Positions 17,886 to 27,298 of a stretch of 64,000 bases of DNA are shown here, in pieces (the stretch's first letter is position 1; each line of letters starts with the position of its first letter). Source of the DNA: Chryseobacterium lactis (GTDB lineage: Bacteria; Bacteroidota; Bacteroidia; Flavobacteriales; Weeksellaceae); NCBI RefSeq assembly GCF_003815875.1, contig NZ_CP033924.1, positions 1,178,001-1,242,000 of the forward strand, in the 5' to 3' direction. Both the position numbers and the translations under genes were made by a program. The notes below the pieces were generated by a model. It was not told where the DNA came from and searched no databases. It was given only the letters and a program-made list of their open reading frames with translations.

Positions 17886-18383
17886 ATGGACACCTTATCT
17901 CAATTAAAATCCGAACTGGAGGGAGAATTTCAAACCACAAAAAAATTCATCAATTTGTTTCCTGAAGGAAAAAACGACTACGCTCCTCATGAAAAGAGCA
18001 TGAAATTAATGCCTCTTGCCACCCATTTGGTAGAGGTTTTTGAATGGCCTAATACCATTTTGAATACTTCTGAACTAGATTTTGCCACAGGTGGATTTCA
18101 ACCTACCATTCTTTCAACGAAAGAAGATCTTATCAAAAAACTGGACGACAGCTATGAGGCCGGCAAATCAGCATTGGAAAAGGCTTCAGAAGATGAGCTC
18201 AATCCAAGCTGGACCATTAAAAACGATGGCCATGAGCTGGCGAGCTGGAGCAAGTATGGAGCTATCCGCCATGCGCTTAATCAAATTACTCACCACAGGG
18301 CACAACTGGGTGTATATTACAGGTTAAATAATATTCCTTTACCGGGAAGTTATGGCCCTTCTGCAGATCAGCAAAGCTTTTAA
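17886..18383 (+). CDS. DinB/YfiT-family putative metalloenzyme
   Basis: The 165-residue four-helix-bundle protein of the DinB superfamily carries candidate metal-binding histidines in THLVEVFEW (about residue 47) and in IRHALNQITHHRAQLGVYYRL (about 127-147). Members bind Zn or Ni and include thiol-dependent S-transferases and damage-inducible proteins; the substrate here is unknown. A strong bidirectional terminator follows. Confidence 0.88.
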   Translation: MDTLSQLKSELEGEFQTTKKFINLFPEGKNDYAPHEKSMKLMPLATHLVEVFEWPNTILNTSELDFATGGFQPTILSTKEDLIKKLDDSYEAGKSALEKASEDELNPSWTIKNDGHELASWSKYGAIRHALNQITHHRAQLGVYYRLNNIPLPGSYGPSADQQSF

Positions 18384-18403
18384 TACCATCAATATATCTC
18401 AAC

Positions 18404-18435
18404 AAAAAACCAATCCGGATGGATTGGTTTTTATT
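18404..18435. terminator. bidirectional terminator between dinB-like gene and TonB-dependent protein
   Basis: AAAACCAATCC (18406-18416) and GGATTGGTTTT (18421-18431) form a perfect stem with A and T runs on both sides, serving two convergent genes. Confidence 0.85.
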
Positions 18436-21144
18436 TTATTTGAAATTAAATTTAACCGTAAACATTACCTGGCTAGGGCGCAACTGAATTCTGGTGTATG
18501 AATTATATGTTGCATTGACATCATATGTTTCAAAGACCTTTCTGTTAGCAATATTCATCCATTTCAATTCAAAATCAATTTTCTTTTTTGCCCAGGAAAA
18601 CTGATAGGAAATGTCATAAAATGCATTGTTATATTTTTGGCTTCCAATGCTGCTATTCACCTGATCCCAGCTGAAACCTACCGTATGATTTTCAATCGGG
18701 TAAAAATATACTGCCAGATTGTGAGTAAAGCCATTCCTTGAGGTTTCATTGTTATATTCAGGAAGTAAACTTGTGCTGATTTGTTTTGTGAGAGAAATAC
18801 TCGCGTTATAATCTAAACTCATCCAGCTGAAATAAGTGTTATTTAGCTTAAATCCATAGGACTGAACAATATTTTTATTCGTATACGCTCCTCTGTTGAG
18901 ATAAGCATCTGACCTGGAAGTATTGTTACTATAGCTGACTGAAGCATTGGTTTTAAACTTAGGGAAGTATTTTCCTATTTCTGCACTGTAAGCATTGCTG
19001 ATAGCATGATTATCCTGTTCTATATAACGACTGATTATTCCTCCCGCACTGTTTCGGTCCGGATCAGCAATCAGATTTCTTTTAACATCATTAAAGCGAT
19101 AATTCACATTAAAAAACAGGTTATTTAATGGGTTTCTATATTCTAATCTTGTCCCTGTTGATTTAGTATTATTTTGTGGAATTGGATTATTAGGGTCCAT
19201 TGCATTTATTGAACTGGGAGAAAGCATTACAAATCCAGCATACGCAGAATTTACTTCACCAAAGTTATTGCTGATGTTTCCGTTCACACTTGCTTTAAAG
19301 AAGGATGCAAATGAATACTGGACAAAAATATTCGGTTCAAAGGTAACTTTATTGGTTGTTCTTGAAACGTTCCTCAGTGGGTCTTCCGCCTTAATATTAT
19401 TCGAATTTACCGGAAGATTGGCAAATAACATCCACGACTCGCTTTTGAAGTTTACTCCAAGACTTCCATATGGAATGGCTGTGGTATACGTAAGATCGTT
19501 ATTAAATATTTCGCCTTGCTGCCCGTTTCCATATTGCAAATTGTACAGGTTTGAAGTCAGAGAGGTTCTTTTAAAGTTAAATCCAACTTCGGGAGTAAAT
19601 GTCCATCCACTTTTTGAAAAACCTATATTGGCAGAATGGTTGGCTTCGAAGGTCTTCAACCTGAAATTTTGTATTACTGTTTCTGAATTGTTAACAGGAG
19701 TGAAAGCAGGAACTTCTAGATAGGAAGCGGGAGAAATATTTAATGTCTGTTTATCGGTCTGGTAGTTGATAAATGATCTAAGATTAACCATTTTTTCTTT
19801 CCAGGGAATAATCGTACTTAATGAGTTTTGAAAGGATGATGTGGGTGATTCTAATGCTTCTTCACCATGTCTGGTAGAAGTATTCAAACTGGTACTTACC
19901 CTATCGGCAATAGCTCTGTCTGCATTCCAAAACTGAGAGAAACTCGTTGTATTTTTAAAAAATCCTTTTTTAGCATTTTTAGTGAAAATTAACTCTCCTT
20001 TTAGTTTATCCGTGTAAAAATTATTGAAAATATTCTGGGTTACTTTTGAAGCAGGTACATTAGCCGTTGCAAAATAATCAGTTTGCTTATAACTTTCTCT
20101 TTCTACAGTGTTATTGGTATAGTTGGCATTGGCCTTTAATTCCCATTCTTTCTTTTTATCAATATTAACAAGATAGTTGGCTGACAGGTAATGAACATTA
20201 TTCATTAAATATCTTCGTACCGGCAGATCTGGCGTACTTGCATTGTCAACATTCAACCAATTGTTTTGCCCGGCATTAATTCTTCTTCCTTCCCAGCTGC
20301 TTCCAAATGCCAAAATATTCCCTTCATTTTCTACCTGCTCACCCATATTATTAGTCTTGTAATTAACCACCCATTGACTTTTCTGTCCGAAAAACATTGG
20401 AGTAAGTTTTACATTCCAAAGCCATGGATCTCCAAAACCGGTTCCCACCTCTCCTCTTCCGGTCATGGTCACCGAGTTTTTCAACTTAATATTGATGGCG
20501 GCCTGATCTGAAGGGACTTTGTCCTGAAGGATCTTGACAGGTTGGTGATTTTCGAGGACTTCTACTTTCTGTACGGCGTCTTTGGGAAGTGAGTTGTTGA
20601 TGGTTCCGTAACCACCTTCCATAAGGTCCTTTCCGTTGACGTAGAATTTATTGATCGCATTTCCCTGATATAGGATGGTTCCATCTTTATTGACTTCTAT
20701 TCCCGGGATCTTTCTCATAACATCGGCCAGGGTTCGGTCATTTTTACTGTTGAACGCTTTAAGATCATAAGAAATGGTATCCCCTCTTGCGGTGATCATT
20801 TTGGTTTTCAGTTGTACTTCCTTTATTTCAGTAGCTTCAGACTGCATTTTAAAATTCAGGTTCTGATCGCTGTTGCTGATCTGTTTGGTAAGTGGTTTTT
20901 GATTGAATGCTTTCACTTTTAAATCCACATTGGATTCTGCAGAAGTGAAAGTTACTTTATATTCCCCTTTTGAATTGGTAATTCCGTAAGCTAAAATAGC
21001 ATCTTTCCCCGGTTCTTCAATGGTAACACTTGCGCTTGGTATTGCCATTCCGTCATCATCGGTAATCTTTCCGGAAACCGTTTTCTGCGCAAAGGTGAGC
21101 ACAGTAAAGAAAAGCATCAGAAATAAGGAAATATTTTTTTTCAT
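18436..21144 (-). CDS. TonB-dependent-receptor-like outer membrane beta-barrel protein
   Basis: The 902-residue protein has a signal peptide (KNISLFLMLFFTVLTFAQ) and a carboxypeptidase-regulatory-like domain (KTVSGKITDDDGMAIPSASVTI). A plug-like region follows with LADVMRKIPGIEVNKDGTILYQG and VNGKDLMEGGYG, then a long 22-strand-type barrel ending with an aromatic-type C-terminus (QVMFTVKFNFK). It likely transports or assembles something at the outer membrane with TonB/ExbBD; the ligand is unknown. I chose the ATG at 21144 over an upstream TTG because it begins the signal peptide. Confidence 0.88.
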   Translation of the reverse strand: MKKNISLFLMLFFTVLTFAQKTVSGKITDDDGMAIPSASVTIEEPGKDAILAYGITNSKGEYKVTFTSAESNVDLKVKAFNQKPLTKQISNSDQNLNFKMQSEATEIKEVQLKTKMITARGDTISYDLKAFNSKNDRTLADVMRKIPGIEVNKDGTILYQGNAINKFYVNGKDLMEGGYGTINNSLPKDAVQKVEVLENHQPVKILQDKVPSDQAAINIKLKNSVTMTGRGEVGTGFGDPWLWNVKLTPMFFGQKSQWVVNYKTNNMGEQVENEGNILAFGSSWEGRRINAGQNNWLNVDNASTPDLPVRRYLMNNVHYLSANYLVNIDKKKEWELKANANYTNNTVERESYKQTDYFATANVPASKVTQNIFNNFYTDKLKGELIFTKNAKKGFFKNTTSFSQFWNADRAIADRVSTSLNTSTRHGEEALESPTSSFQNSLSTIIPWKEKMVNLRSFINYQTDKQTLNISPASYLEVPAFTPVNNSETVIQNFRLKTFEANHSANIGFSKSGWTFTPEVGFNFKRTSLTSNLYNLQYGNGQQGEIFNNDLTYTTAIPYGSLGVNFKSESWMLFANLPVNSNNIKAEDPLRNVSRTTNKVTFEPNIFVQYSFASFFKASVNGNISNNFGEVNSAYAGFVMLSPSSINAMDPNNPIPQNNTKSTGTRLEYRNPLNNLFFNVNYRFNDVKRNLIADPDRNSAGGIISRYIEQDNHAISNAYSAEIGKYFPKFKTNASVSYSNNTSRSDAYLNRGAYTNKNIVQSYGFKLNNTYFSWMSLDYNASISLTKQISTSLLPEYNNETSRNGFTHNLAVYFYPIENHTVGFSWDQVNSSIGSQKYNNAFYDISYQFSWAKKKIDFELKWMNIANRKVFETYDVNATYNSYTRIQLRPSQVMFTVKFNFK

Positions 21145-21556
21145 ATTTATTATTTGCACAATTAGTTTGTCAATTTTGTTTTTCGTTACACTTTTTTAAA
21201 GATCGTTTTTATCAGTAAAAGTTAAATTTATATCACTATAAAAATAGTTATATTTATTCTATGGTGAGCAGAAAAAATACAAAACACATGAAAAAAGTGT
21301 TTTAGAATCAAAATCAGGAGCCCGAAACACCAAATTAAACCCTTAAAACTCACAATTTCTTGAAATAAAATTAAATTTAAATTACACTGTATCAATTATT
21401 TAAAAACAATATTAAAAAAAGTAAATTTATTTTTAAACTTTAAAAATTTCTTAAGTCTTACTTTTTTTGAATTATAATTAAAAATTATTTCCCCATATTT
21501 TGAATTGATATAACTTATCTGCTATTTTCTATTTATATTATCAACTTTTCCTGAAG
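21145..21556. other. AT-rich intergenic DNA upstream of the TonB-dependent protein
   Basis: Very AT-rich. I see no supported gene; it must hold the minus-strand promoter for the receptor. Confidence 0.5.
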
Positions 21557-21586
21557 TTTGCTATTTAATTAAAAATAATACCTTAG
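21557..21586 (+). promoter_or_regulatory. orphan consensus-like promoter
   Basis: TTTG (21557-21560), 18 bases, then TACCTTAG (21579-21586), close to TAnnTTTG. It points at a short open frame and hairpin rather than directly at the cupin gene 230 bases downstream. Confidence 0.5.
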
Positions 21587-21593
21587 CACCAGA

Positions 21594-21710
21594 ATGGATT
21601 TTTATTCATCTATTTTGTGTTTTTGCCCTGTGATATTTATCGCAGGGTATTTTGTTTATATTCTTCAAAAAAAAGGGTCTTATCACTACATTAAAATTTC
21701 AATTTTTTAA
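21594..21710 (+). CDS. possible 38-residue membrane peptide
   Basis: An ATG eight bases after the TACCTTAG element opens a 38-codon frame: a hydrophobic segment (SILCFCPVIFIAGYFVYIL) and a basic end (QKKGSYHYIKISIF). The frame also spans a hairpin, so the transcript could instead be a short terminated RNA or the leader of the cupin gene. The evidence is only the promoter spacing and the hydrophobic pattern. Confidence 0.3.
   Translation: MDFYSSILCFCPVIFIAGYFVYILQKKGSYHYIKISIF
21626..21660 (+). terminator. hairpin with T-rich tail in the cupin leader
   Basis: CCCTGTGA pairs with TCGCAGGG (one G-T pair) around ATATTTA-type loop sequence, followed by TATTTTGTTTATATT. It could end a short transcript from the promoter at 21557-21586. 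Confidence 0.5.
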
Positions 21711-21814
21711 CTTAAAAAGGATCGTTAAATCTGATTTGAATCATAGATTAAAAAAAACTTAAACAAAGTGTCGTAAATAATTATTTAATAATTTTGTAAC
21801 ATAAAATTTACAAA

Positions 21815-22696
21815 ATGGGAATTAATTTAAAGCCTATAGATATTGTAGATGATATTTCTAAAGAAGAATTCTACGAAAAGTATCTAAAGCCAAGGAGGCC
21901 CGTTGTCATCAAAAATATGGCAAAAAGATGGCCTGCTTACCAGAAATGGACGATGGAATATATGAAGGAGGTAGTAGGAGATGTGGAAGTTCCGTTATAT
22001 GATAGTTCAAAAGCAGACCCTTCTGCTCCCATCAATTCCTCAGCTGCAAAAATGAAATTCGGAGACTATATAGATCTCATCCAGAGAGAGCCTACCGACC
22101 TGAGAATTTTCCTTTTTGATCCTATAAAATATGCTCCAACACTTTTAGAAGATTATATTTCTCCCAAGGAATTAATGGGTGGATTTCTCGATAAATATCC
22201 CAATATGTTTTTTGGTGGAAAAGGATCTGTAACGTTCCTTCATTTCGATATTGATATGGCGCATATCTTCCATACTCACTTTAATGGAAGGAAACATATT
22301 CTTCTTTTCGATTATAAATGGAAAGAAAGACTGTATCAGATTCCTTACGCAACCTATGCGTTGGAGGATTATGATATTGAAAACCCTGACTTCACCAAGT
22401 TCCCGGCGTTGGATGGTGTAGAGGGTATCGAGTGTTTCCTTGAACACGGCGATACGTTATTTATGCCGACAGGATGGTGGCACTGGATGAAATATCTGGA
22501 CGGAAGTTTCTCTATTTCTTTAAGAGCCTGGGACAAATCATGGTCGGTAAAGGCACATTCTTTGTGGAACCTCACCGTACAACGTAAATTTGACGATATT
22601 ATGAAGTCAAAATTCAAAACCCAGTACATGGACTGGAAAGAAAAAATGGCTGTTAAAAGAGCAGAAATTGCCTTGAAAAGGGGCTTACCAAGATAA
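21815..22696 (+). CDS. cupin-like (JmjC/cupin_8) 2-oxoglutarate oxygenase-type protein
   Basis: The 293-residue protein has the cupin_8/FIH-like fold pattern: PVVIKNMAKRWPAYQKW near the start, then the Fe(II) ligands HFD in VTFLHFDIDMAHIFHTHFNGRKHILLFD, and DTLFMPTGWWHWM with the third His. Such enzymes hydroxylate proteins, tRNA bases or small molecules using 2-oxoglutarate. The substrate is not indicated by the neighbours. It has its own hairpin terminator. Confidence 0.88.
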   Translation: MGINLKPIDIVDDISKEEFYEKYLKPRRPVVIKNMAKRWPAYQKWTMEYMKEVVGDVEVPLYDSSKADPSAPINSSAAKMKFGDYIDLIQREPTDLRIFLFDPIKYAPTLLEDYISPKELMGGFLDKYPNMFFGGKGSVTFLHFDIDMAHIFHTHFNGRKHILLFDYKWKERLYQIPYATYALEDYDIENPDFTKFPALDGVEGIECFLEHGDTLFMPTGWWHWMKYLDGSFSISLRAWDKSWSVKAHSLWNLTVQRKFDDIMKSKFKTQYMDWKEKMAVKRAEIALKRGLPR

Positions 22697-22699
22697 CTA

Positions 22700-22732
22700 A
22701 AAAGACGTTTCAGATTGAAACGTCTTTTTTAA
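22700..22732 (+). terminator. terminator of cupin_8 gene
   Basis: AAAGACGTTTCA (22701-22712) pairs perfectly with TGAAACGTCTTT (22716-22727), followed by a T-run. Confidence 0.9.
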
Positions 22733-22756
22733 TTTTAAACACTCATTAACAATACA

Positions 22757-24490
22757 TTACAAGACTCTGTAAACAGGATACTGTCTGAAAGTTTTTTCTT
22801 CAAAATAAGGTGAATGTCGGTATATCCAATCCAGCTGAGCAGTGCCGTCTTCCGAAAGTTTTTTGTCGGCTGCTTTTGCTGCTTCAAAATCTGCCTTGAG
22901 TTTTTTATCCTGCTTTACTAATTCTGCAGCGGTATCTTCAAATATATAGGCTGAATAATATTCTTTCTGTGCCAGAATACCATCAAAGAAATTCCAGTTA
23001 AAAAATGAGTCTAATGCCTCAGGTTCAAGGGTTTCAATAATGTACTTTACTCCAGGTTGATCAGTAGAAACCAAGTAGTCGCCGGTAGAAAATTTCAGGT
23101 TATCCGTCCTTTTATCTACCGTAGTTTCATAATGCAGATAGTGTCCTTCGTAAGGGTTTTTTACTGTTTTAAAATCCTTGATTTTATAAGATTCAACGGA
23201 AAAAGTACTGTCCTTTCGGATCGGTTTCATCTGAATCTGATTTCTATTGAATTCCTCAATCACCCGGTATTGAGACTTCGGAATCACATAATACTTAGGA
23301 ATACTAATATATCCTGTAGGAACAGCAGTGGTAAACAGTTTTATATTTTTGGTAAAAGGTTTATTCCTGTCGTAATATAATCTTGGTTTTCCGGAGATCT
23401 CGCTGGGTTTATATTTGCCTTCATAGCCTTTAAAATCCATCGTTGAAAACTTCGTCGAGTCTATTTTCCAACGGATTCCGTACTGTTTGCCAGCCTGATA
23501 TTGTTTTAAATTGTCAACGCGAAGTTGTTTTATTTTCTGATAATCTTTATCGAGATTTTTAAGATTTACCAACATGTATTTGTAGGTAGCATCTACCCTT
23601 TTATCATAAGGCTTCAGCATGTGTGTCTCAGGAACGGTTCCCAAAGAATTAAACAGAGAAGTATATCCTGTGGAATATCTTGGTGAGTCTTCAAAAGAGG
23701 CAAATCCAACCTCGGGAATATCGCCGTGAATGTTGACATAGGGTGTACTTTCATAACCTAATTTTTTCATATCATCAAGATTTTTAGCCTGATAATCATT
23801 ATAAAAGTAAGTACCTAAAGTATTCCCCAATCGTTCTTTAAACGTAGAAATATAGGTAAATGTATATTGATAATCGGCTCCGTTGCTGACATGGTTATCA
23901 ATAAAAACATCCGGCTTCAGCCATTGATAGATTTCCTGAAAGCTTCTTGCGTTTTTAGAATCTGCTTTGATAAAGTCCCGGTTCAGGTCATAATTTCTTG
24001 CATTTCCCCTGAAACCGTATTGCTCCGGCCCATTCTGATTAGCTCTGGAATGAGAACCTCTGTTGAGCATTCCACTTACGTTATAGGCAGAGATAGCAGC
24101 AATGACGAAGTTTTTTGGAGTTTCAATCTTTTGAGTTGCCAGGTCTCTCATCAACATCATCATTGCATCGATCCCATCAGGTTCTCCCGGATGAATTCCG
24201 TTATTTACAAAAAGAATAGCCTTATCTTTTCTCAGTTTTTCAATGTCTTTTTCGGGAAAAGGATTGTAAAGCACTACATAAATGGGTTGGCCATTATCAT
24301 CTTCGCCCTTTTTAAGATATTGAATCGTTTTAAAATTCTTGGACAGATCCTGATAATACCTATTCATTTCATCATAGGTTACCGTTTGGTTTCCATTTCC
24401 TTTTTCAAAAGGGGTCGGAAAAGTTTTCTGGCCAAAAATTAAGCTTGAACTCAGGGTGAGCAGGAGATATTTCAATTTCATGGAAGTCAT
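22757..24490 (-). CDS. M14-family zinc carboxypeptidase, exported
   Basis: The 577-residue exported protein has a signal peptide (MKLKYLLLTLSSSLIFGQ). The M14 zinc motif is HPGEPDG (HxxE) in FVNNGIHPGEPDGIDAMMML, with RNYDLNRDF and the third ligand region VFIDNHVSNG. A C-terminal region of about 220 residues extends past the peptidase domain. It probably trims peptides in the periplasm or outside the cell. The start may be the second Met (24481), which begins the signal peptide directly. Confidence 0.88.
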   Translation of the reverse strand: MTSMKLKYLLLTLSSSLIFGQKTFPTPFEKGNGNQTVTYDEMNRYYQDLSKNFKTIQYLKKGEDDNGQPIYVVLYNPFPEKDIEKLRKDKAILFVNNGIHPGEPDGIDAMMMLMRDLATQKIETPKNFVIAAISAYNVSGMLNRGSHSRANQNGPEQYGFRGNARNYDLNRDFIKADSKNARSFQEIYQWLKPDVFIDNHVSNGADYQYTFTYISTFKERLGNTLGTYFYNDYQAKNLDDMKKLGYESTPYVNIHGDIPEVGFASFEDSPRYSTGYTSLFNSLGTVPETHMLKPYDKRVDATYKYMLVNLKNLDKDYQKIKQLRVDNLKQYQAGKQYGIRWKIDSTKFSTMDFKGYEGKYKPSEISGKPRLYYDRNKPFTKNIKLFTTAVPTGYISIPKYYVIPKSQYRVIEEFNRNQIQMKPIRKDSTFSVESYKIKDFKTVKNPYEGHYLHYETTVDKRTDNLKFSTGDYLVSTDQPGVKYIIETLEPEALDSFFNWNFFDGILAQKEYYSAYIFEDTAAELVKQDKKLKADFEAAKAADKKLSEDGTAQLDWIYRHSPYFEEKTFRQYPVYRVL

Positions 24491-24585
24491 ATTTTCAGAC
24501 TTTAAAATTAAGTAATCTCATCTGGCTACAAAAGCAAAACAGCAAAAGCTGGCAGCAAATTTTCGAATCGATATTTTTTATCCTG

Positions 24586-25314
24586 CTAATTTCGCCCTTT
24601 CTCATTGGCGTATAGGGAAGGAAGCGGATCACTCTGCCAGAATTCTTTGGTATTGATATCCATGATAGACAATGCACCAGTATAGGCAGCTCCCGTATCC
24701 ATGTTCCAGATATTGGCTTTATGGGCGGGGGTTGTAATTCCGATATCCAGAGTGGGAGTATGGCCTATAAATATTTCGTTATACAAAAGAAATCTCTTAG
24801 GGTATAATTCAGAATTCCTGGTTAGTTTTTTATCCATAGCTACTGCTGTTTCCCAAAGGGTTCTGTCCCATCGGTAATTGCTTGAATACACTTCTTTTTC
24901 CGGACCATGCATAGAAGCATAGCCGGCATGAATAAATAAACGGTTTTGATCGTCTACATAATAACTTTTCATTTTTTGAAAGAATTCAAAATGCGCAAGC
25001 TTCTTTTCCAAAGAGTAGTGAGCGTAACTTTCTACGGTCTTTTGTCCTCCGTTGAAAAGCCAAAGATCGGGAGCCAATCCGGATACCAGCCAATCTTCAC
25101 ACCAGGTATCATGATTTCCTTTGATGAAAATACAATCCTGATTTTCGGAAAATTCTATTAAAAATTGAATAATTTGTGAAGATTCACTCCACCCGTCTAC
25201 ATAATCGCCGAGGAAAATCAATTGGTCATTTTGTGTAACTTCAGCTCTTTCAAGAACTTGTTTCAAGGCTTTAAATCCCCCGTGAATATCTCCTATAACT
25301 AGTGTTCTGCTCAT
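24586..25314 (-). CDS. calcineurin-like metallophosphoesterase (PrpE/PPP-type)
   Basis: The 242-residue protein has the metal-binding signatures GDIHGGF, GDYVDGW and GNHDTW, plus later His residues in HAGYASMHG and GHTP. Relatives include protein phosphatases and diadenosine tetraphosphatases. It is the last gene of the ADP-ribose island, two bases after kptA. KptA releases ADP-ribose 1''-2'' cyclic phosphate, so a role in opening or dephosphorylating that product is an attractive inference but unproven. Confidence 0.88.
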   Translation of the reverse strand: MSRTLVIGDIHGGFKALKQVLERAEVTQNDQLIFLGDYVDGWSESSQIIQFLIEFSENQDCIFIKGNHDTWCEDWLVSGLAPDLWLFNGGQKTVESYAHYSLEKKLAHFEFFQKMKSYYVDDQNRLFIHAGYASMHGPEKEVYSSNYRWDRTLWETAVAMDKKLTRNSELYPKRFLLYNEIFIGHTPTLDIGITTPAHKANIWNMDTGAAYTGALSIMDINTKEFWQSDPLPSLYANEKGRN

Positions 25315-25316
25315 TT

Positions 25317-25859
25317 TTATTTTGAAATATATTTTGCATCTACAAAATCCGTCAACCAGACTTCATTGGCCGAAAGATAGAAAGATAATCCGTCTTCGTA
25401 CATCTTTCCTGTTCTGATGGTGAGGATAACAGGCTTTCCGTGTCTCATTCCCACCTTTGTAGCAGTCTCTTTATCAGCACTTAAGTGTACATGTTGACGA
25501 TTTCTTTTTTGAATCCCCTGATCTAAAATAGAGGAAATATTTGATTCTGCGGTTCCATGATATAAAAATTCAGGGGGTTGTTGGGCTTCTATAGCCAGAT
25601 CTATATCAATAGAGTGACCCTGACTTGCCCTGATCATGGTTTTATCTTCATTGAATGCAAAACGCTTTTTATTATTGGTTTCTACCACCTCATCTAATTC
25701 TTCGGTAGTAAAATAGATTCTTTTTTGGGCTGATTTTGTTTTCAGTTCTTCAACATTTGCCCATCCGCTTTCATCAAGCTTTAACCCGATACTTTCAGGC
25801 TGGTGCCTTAAAATAAGGCTTAAAAATTTACTTATTTTTTTCTTTTCTATTTCGTTCAT
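25317..25859 (-). CDS. kptA: RNA 2'-phosphotransferase (Tpt1/KptA family)
   Basis: The 180-residue protein has KFLSLILRHQPESIGLKLDESGW, IRASQGHSIDIDL, LYHGT and the VHLSADKETA block, all Tpt1/KptA landmarks. These enzymes move an internal RNA 2'-phosphate onto NAD+, giving repaired RNA, nicotinamide and ADP-ribose 1''-2'' cyclic phosphate, and some ADP-ribosylate nucleic-acid ends. It lies between the unknown gene at 25875 and the metallophosphoesterase inside the ADP-ribose island. Confidence 0.95.
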   Translation of the reverse strand: MNEIEKKKISKFLSLILRHQPESIGLKLDESGWANVEELKTKSAQKRIYFTTEELDEVVETNNKKRFAFNEDKTMIRASQGHSIDIDLAIEAQQPPEFLYHGTAESNISSILDQGIQKRNRQHVHLSADKETATKVGMRHGKPVILTIRTGKMYEDGLSFYLSANEVWLTDFVDAKYISK

Positions 25860-25874
25860 GGTTGGTATTGTAAT

Positions 25875-26354
25875 TTAACAATTATAAAACTCAGGTGCAA
25901 AAGTAACGGGTACACCTAAAGTTTTGGATAAGATATCCGAGTATTGATCAAATTCATAAGTAATAGGAGAGGTCGTGAGCATCAAATATTTGCTATTGGA
26001 CAGACAAACTAAAATATAAGATTCTCCAGAGCCTTTTCCCTGCAATATATTCTGAATTTCAAATCCTTTTACCTGATGCAGCGGAATGATCAAACTTTTC
26101 ATATGGTTTGAGATGCCAAACCGGTCATTCCTTTTATCTATCCAAAGAACCGTATTATCATGCAGGATATCCAAAACTTCAGTTGGTGTTTGAAATAAGT
26201 GGTCTTTTGAATCCCGAACACTATTATTTCCCATTTCAATATACTGAATTATTTCAATGTCATCCTCATATTTTCGTAAAGGTTCAACCTGAGTGATATT
26301 CTTGGGATCATGACTGGAAAAGAAACCTGACAAGACTTTTAGAAAAAAATTCAT
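25875..26354 (-). CDS. unknown soluble protein in the ADP-ribose island
   Basis: The 159-residue protein has no signal peptide and no motif I recognise. Its middle has a beta-rich pattern with KSLIIPLHQVKGFEIQNI, perhaps a PH-like or sensory fold. Its ATG overlaps the stop of the ADP-ribosylglycohydrolase gene (ATGA), so it is co-translated with it, and kptA follows 15 bases later. The tight coupling suggests a role in the same pathway. Confidence 0.6.
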   Translation of the reverse strand: MNFFLKVLSGFFSSHDPKNITQVEPLRKYEDDIEIIQYIEMGNNSVRDSKDHLFQTPTEVLDILHDNTVLWIDKRNDRFGISNHMKSLIIPLHQVKGFEIQNILQGKGSGESYILVCLSNSKYLMLTTSPITYEFDQYSDILSKTLGVPVTFAPEFYNC

Positions 26355-27298
26355 GTTGTCTGAGGGTATTTATTTTGAAATCTATCACAAAGTTCTTCAA
26401 TATCTTTTTTCCTCACGAGCTCAGCCACCCATTCCTGCGGAATATTTTCAAAGCCGTAATAAATTCCTGCAAGACCTCCCGTTATGGCTCCTGTGGTATC
26501 GGTATCTTCACCTAAGTTGACGGCTTTTAAAACGGCTTCTGCATAGCTTTCAGAGTTTAATAAACACCATAATGAAGCTTCTAAACTATGTAAAACATAT
26601 CCACCACTTTTAATTTCATCTTCAGGATAACCGGAAATATCATTTTGCAAAACCCTATGAAAAAGCGCAACTTCATTTAAGCTAAACGATTGTTTTTCTG
26701 CATATTCCAGCACCGTATTTTGGGTATGCACATAAGCTTCGGTTTTATTTTTACCTTTTAACAATTGAATTGCAAAAATTACATAGATAAAACAGGCAAA
26801 AACGGAACGGAAATGACCATGCGTAATCGTTGAAACTTCTTTTACCGTTTGATATACCTTTTCGATGTTTTCTTCATCTTTAAGATAAAAAGCCAAAGGA
26901 AGGATCCTCATCAGAGAACCATTCCCATTGTCTTCTTCAAAAATATTTCCGGAAAATCTGGCACTTTCCCCTTTTATCAGTCTTGCAATGGCTTCTCTGG
27001 TAGTTAAGCCAATGTCAAAAAGTCTTCCATGGGCCGTCCAATGGCCATATTTATTCCATTTTACAAAGCTTTGTCCGATCTTTTCGAGATTATACCCTTT
27101 TGTAAGTTCTTCCGCAAGGCATAATGTTAAAGAACTATCATCGCTCCACGTTCCCTTAGGCTGATTATGGGAACCAAACTCCTGCATGTCCTTTACTGGA
27201 AAATTTTTTAAATAATCTCTGCTTTTGAACTCTACCGGAACTCCCAAAGCATCTCCGATGCAAACACCGAAAATTCCTGCCTTTATTTTATTTTCCAT
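26351..27298 (-). CDS. ADP-ribosylglycohydrolase (DraG/ARH family)
   Basis: The 315-residue all-alpha enzyme shows GVCIGDALGVPVEF, TWSDDSSLTLCLAE (first metal site), FEEDNGNGSLMR and LGEDTDTTGAITGGLAGIYYG (second metal site), the full di-magnesium site of the DraG/ARH family. These enzymes remove ADP-ribose from proteins or nucleic acids. It overlaps sirtuin (TGATG) and the unknown gene (ATGA), so all three are translationally coupled. Confidence 0.95.
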   Translation of the reverse strand: MENKIKAGIFGVCIGDALGVPVEFKSRDYLKNFPVKDMQEFGSHNQPKGTWSDDSSLTLCLAEELTKGYNLEKIGQSFVKWNKYGHWTAHGRLFDIGLTTREAIARLIKGESARFSGNIFEEDNGNGSLMRILPLAFYLKDEENIEKVYQTVKEVSTITHGHFRSVFACFIYVIFAIQLLKGKNKTEAYVHTQNTVLEYAEKQSFSLNEVALFHRVLQNDISGYPEDEIKSGGYVLHSLEASLWCLLNSESYAEAVLKAVNLGEDTDTTGAITGGLAGIYYGFENIPQEWVAELVRKKDIEELCDRFQNKYPQTT

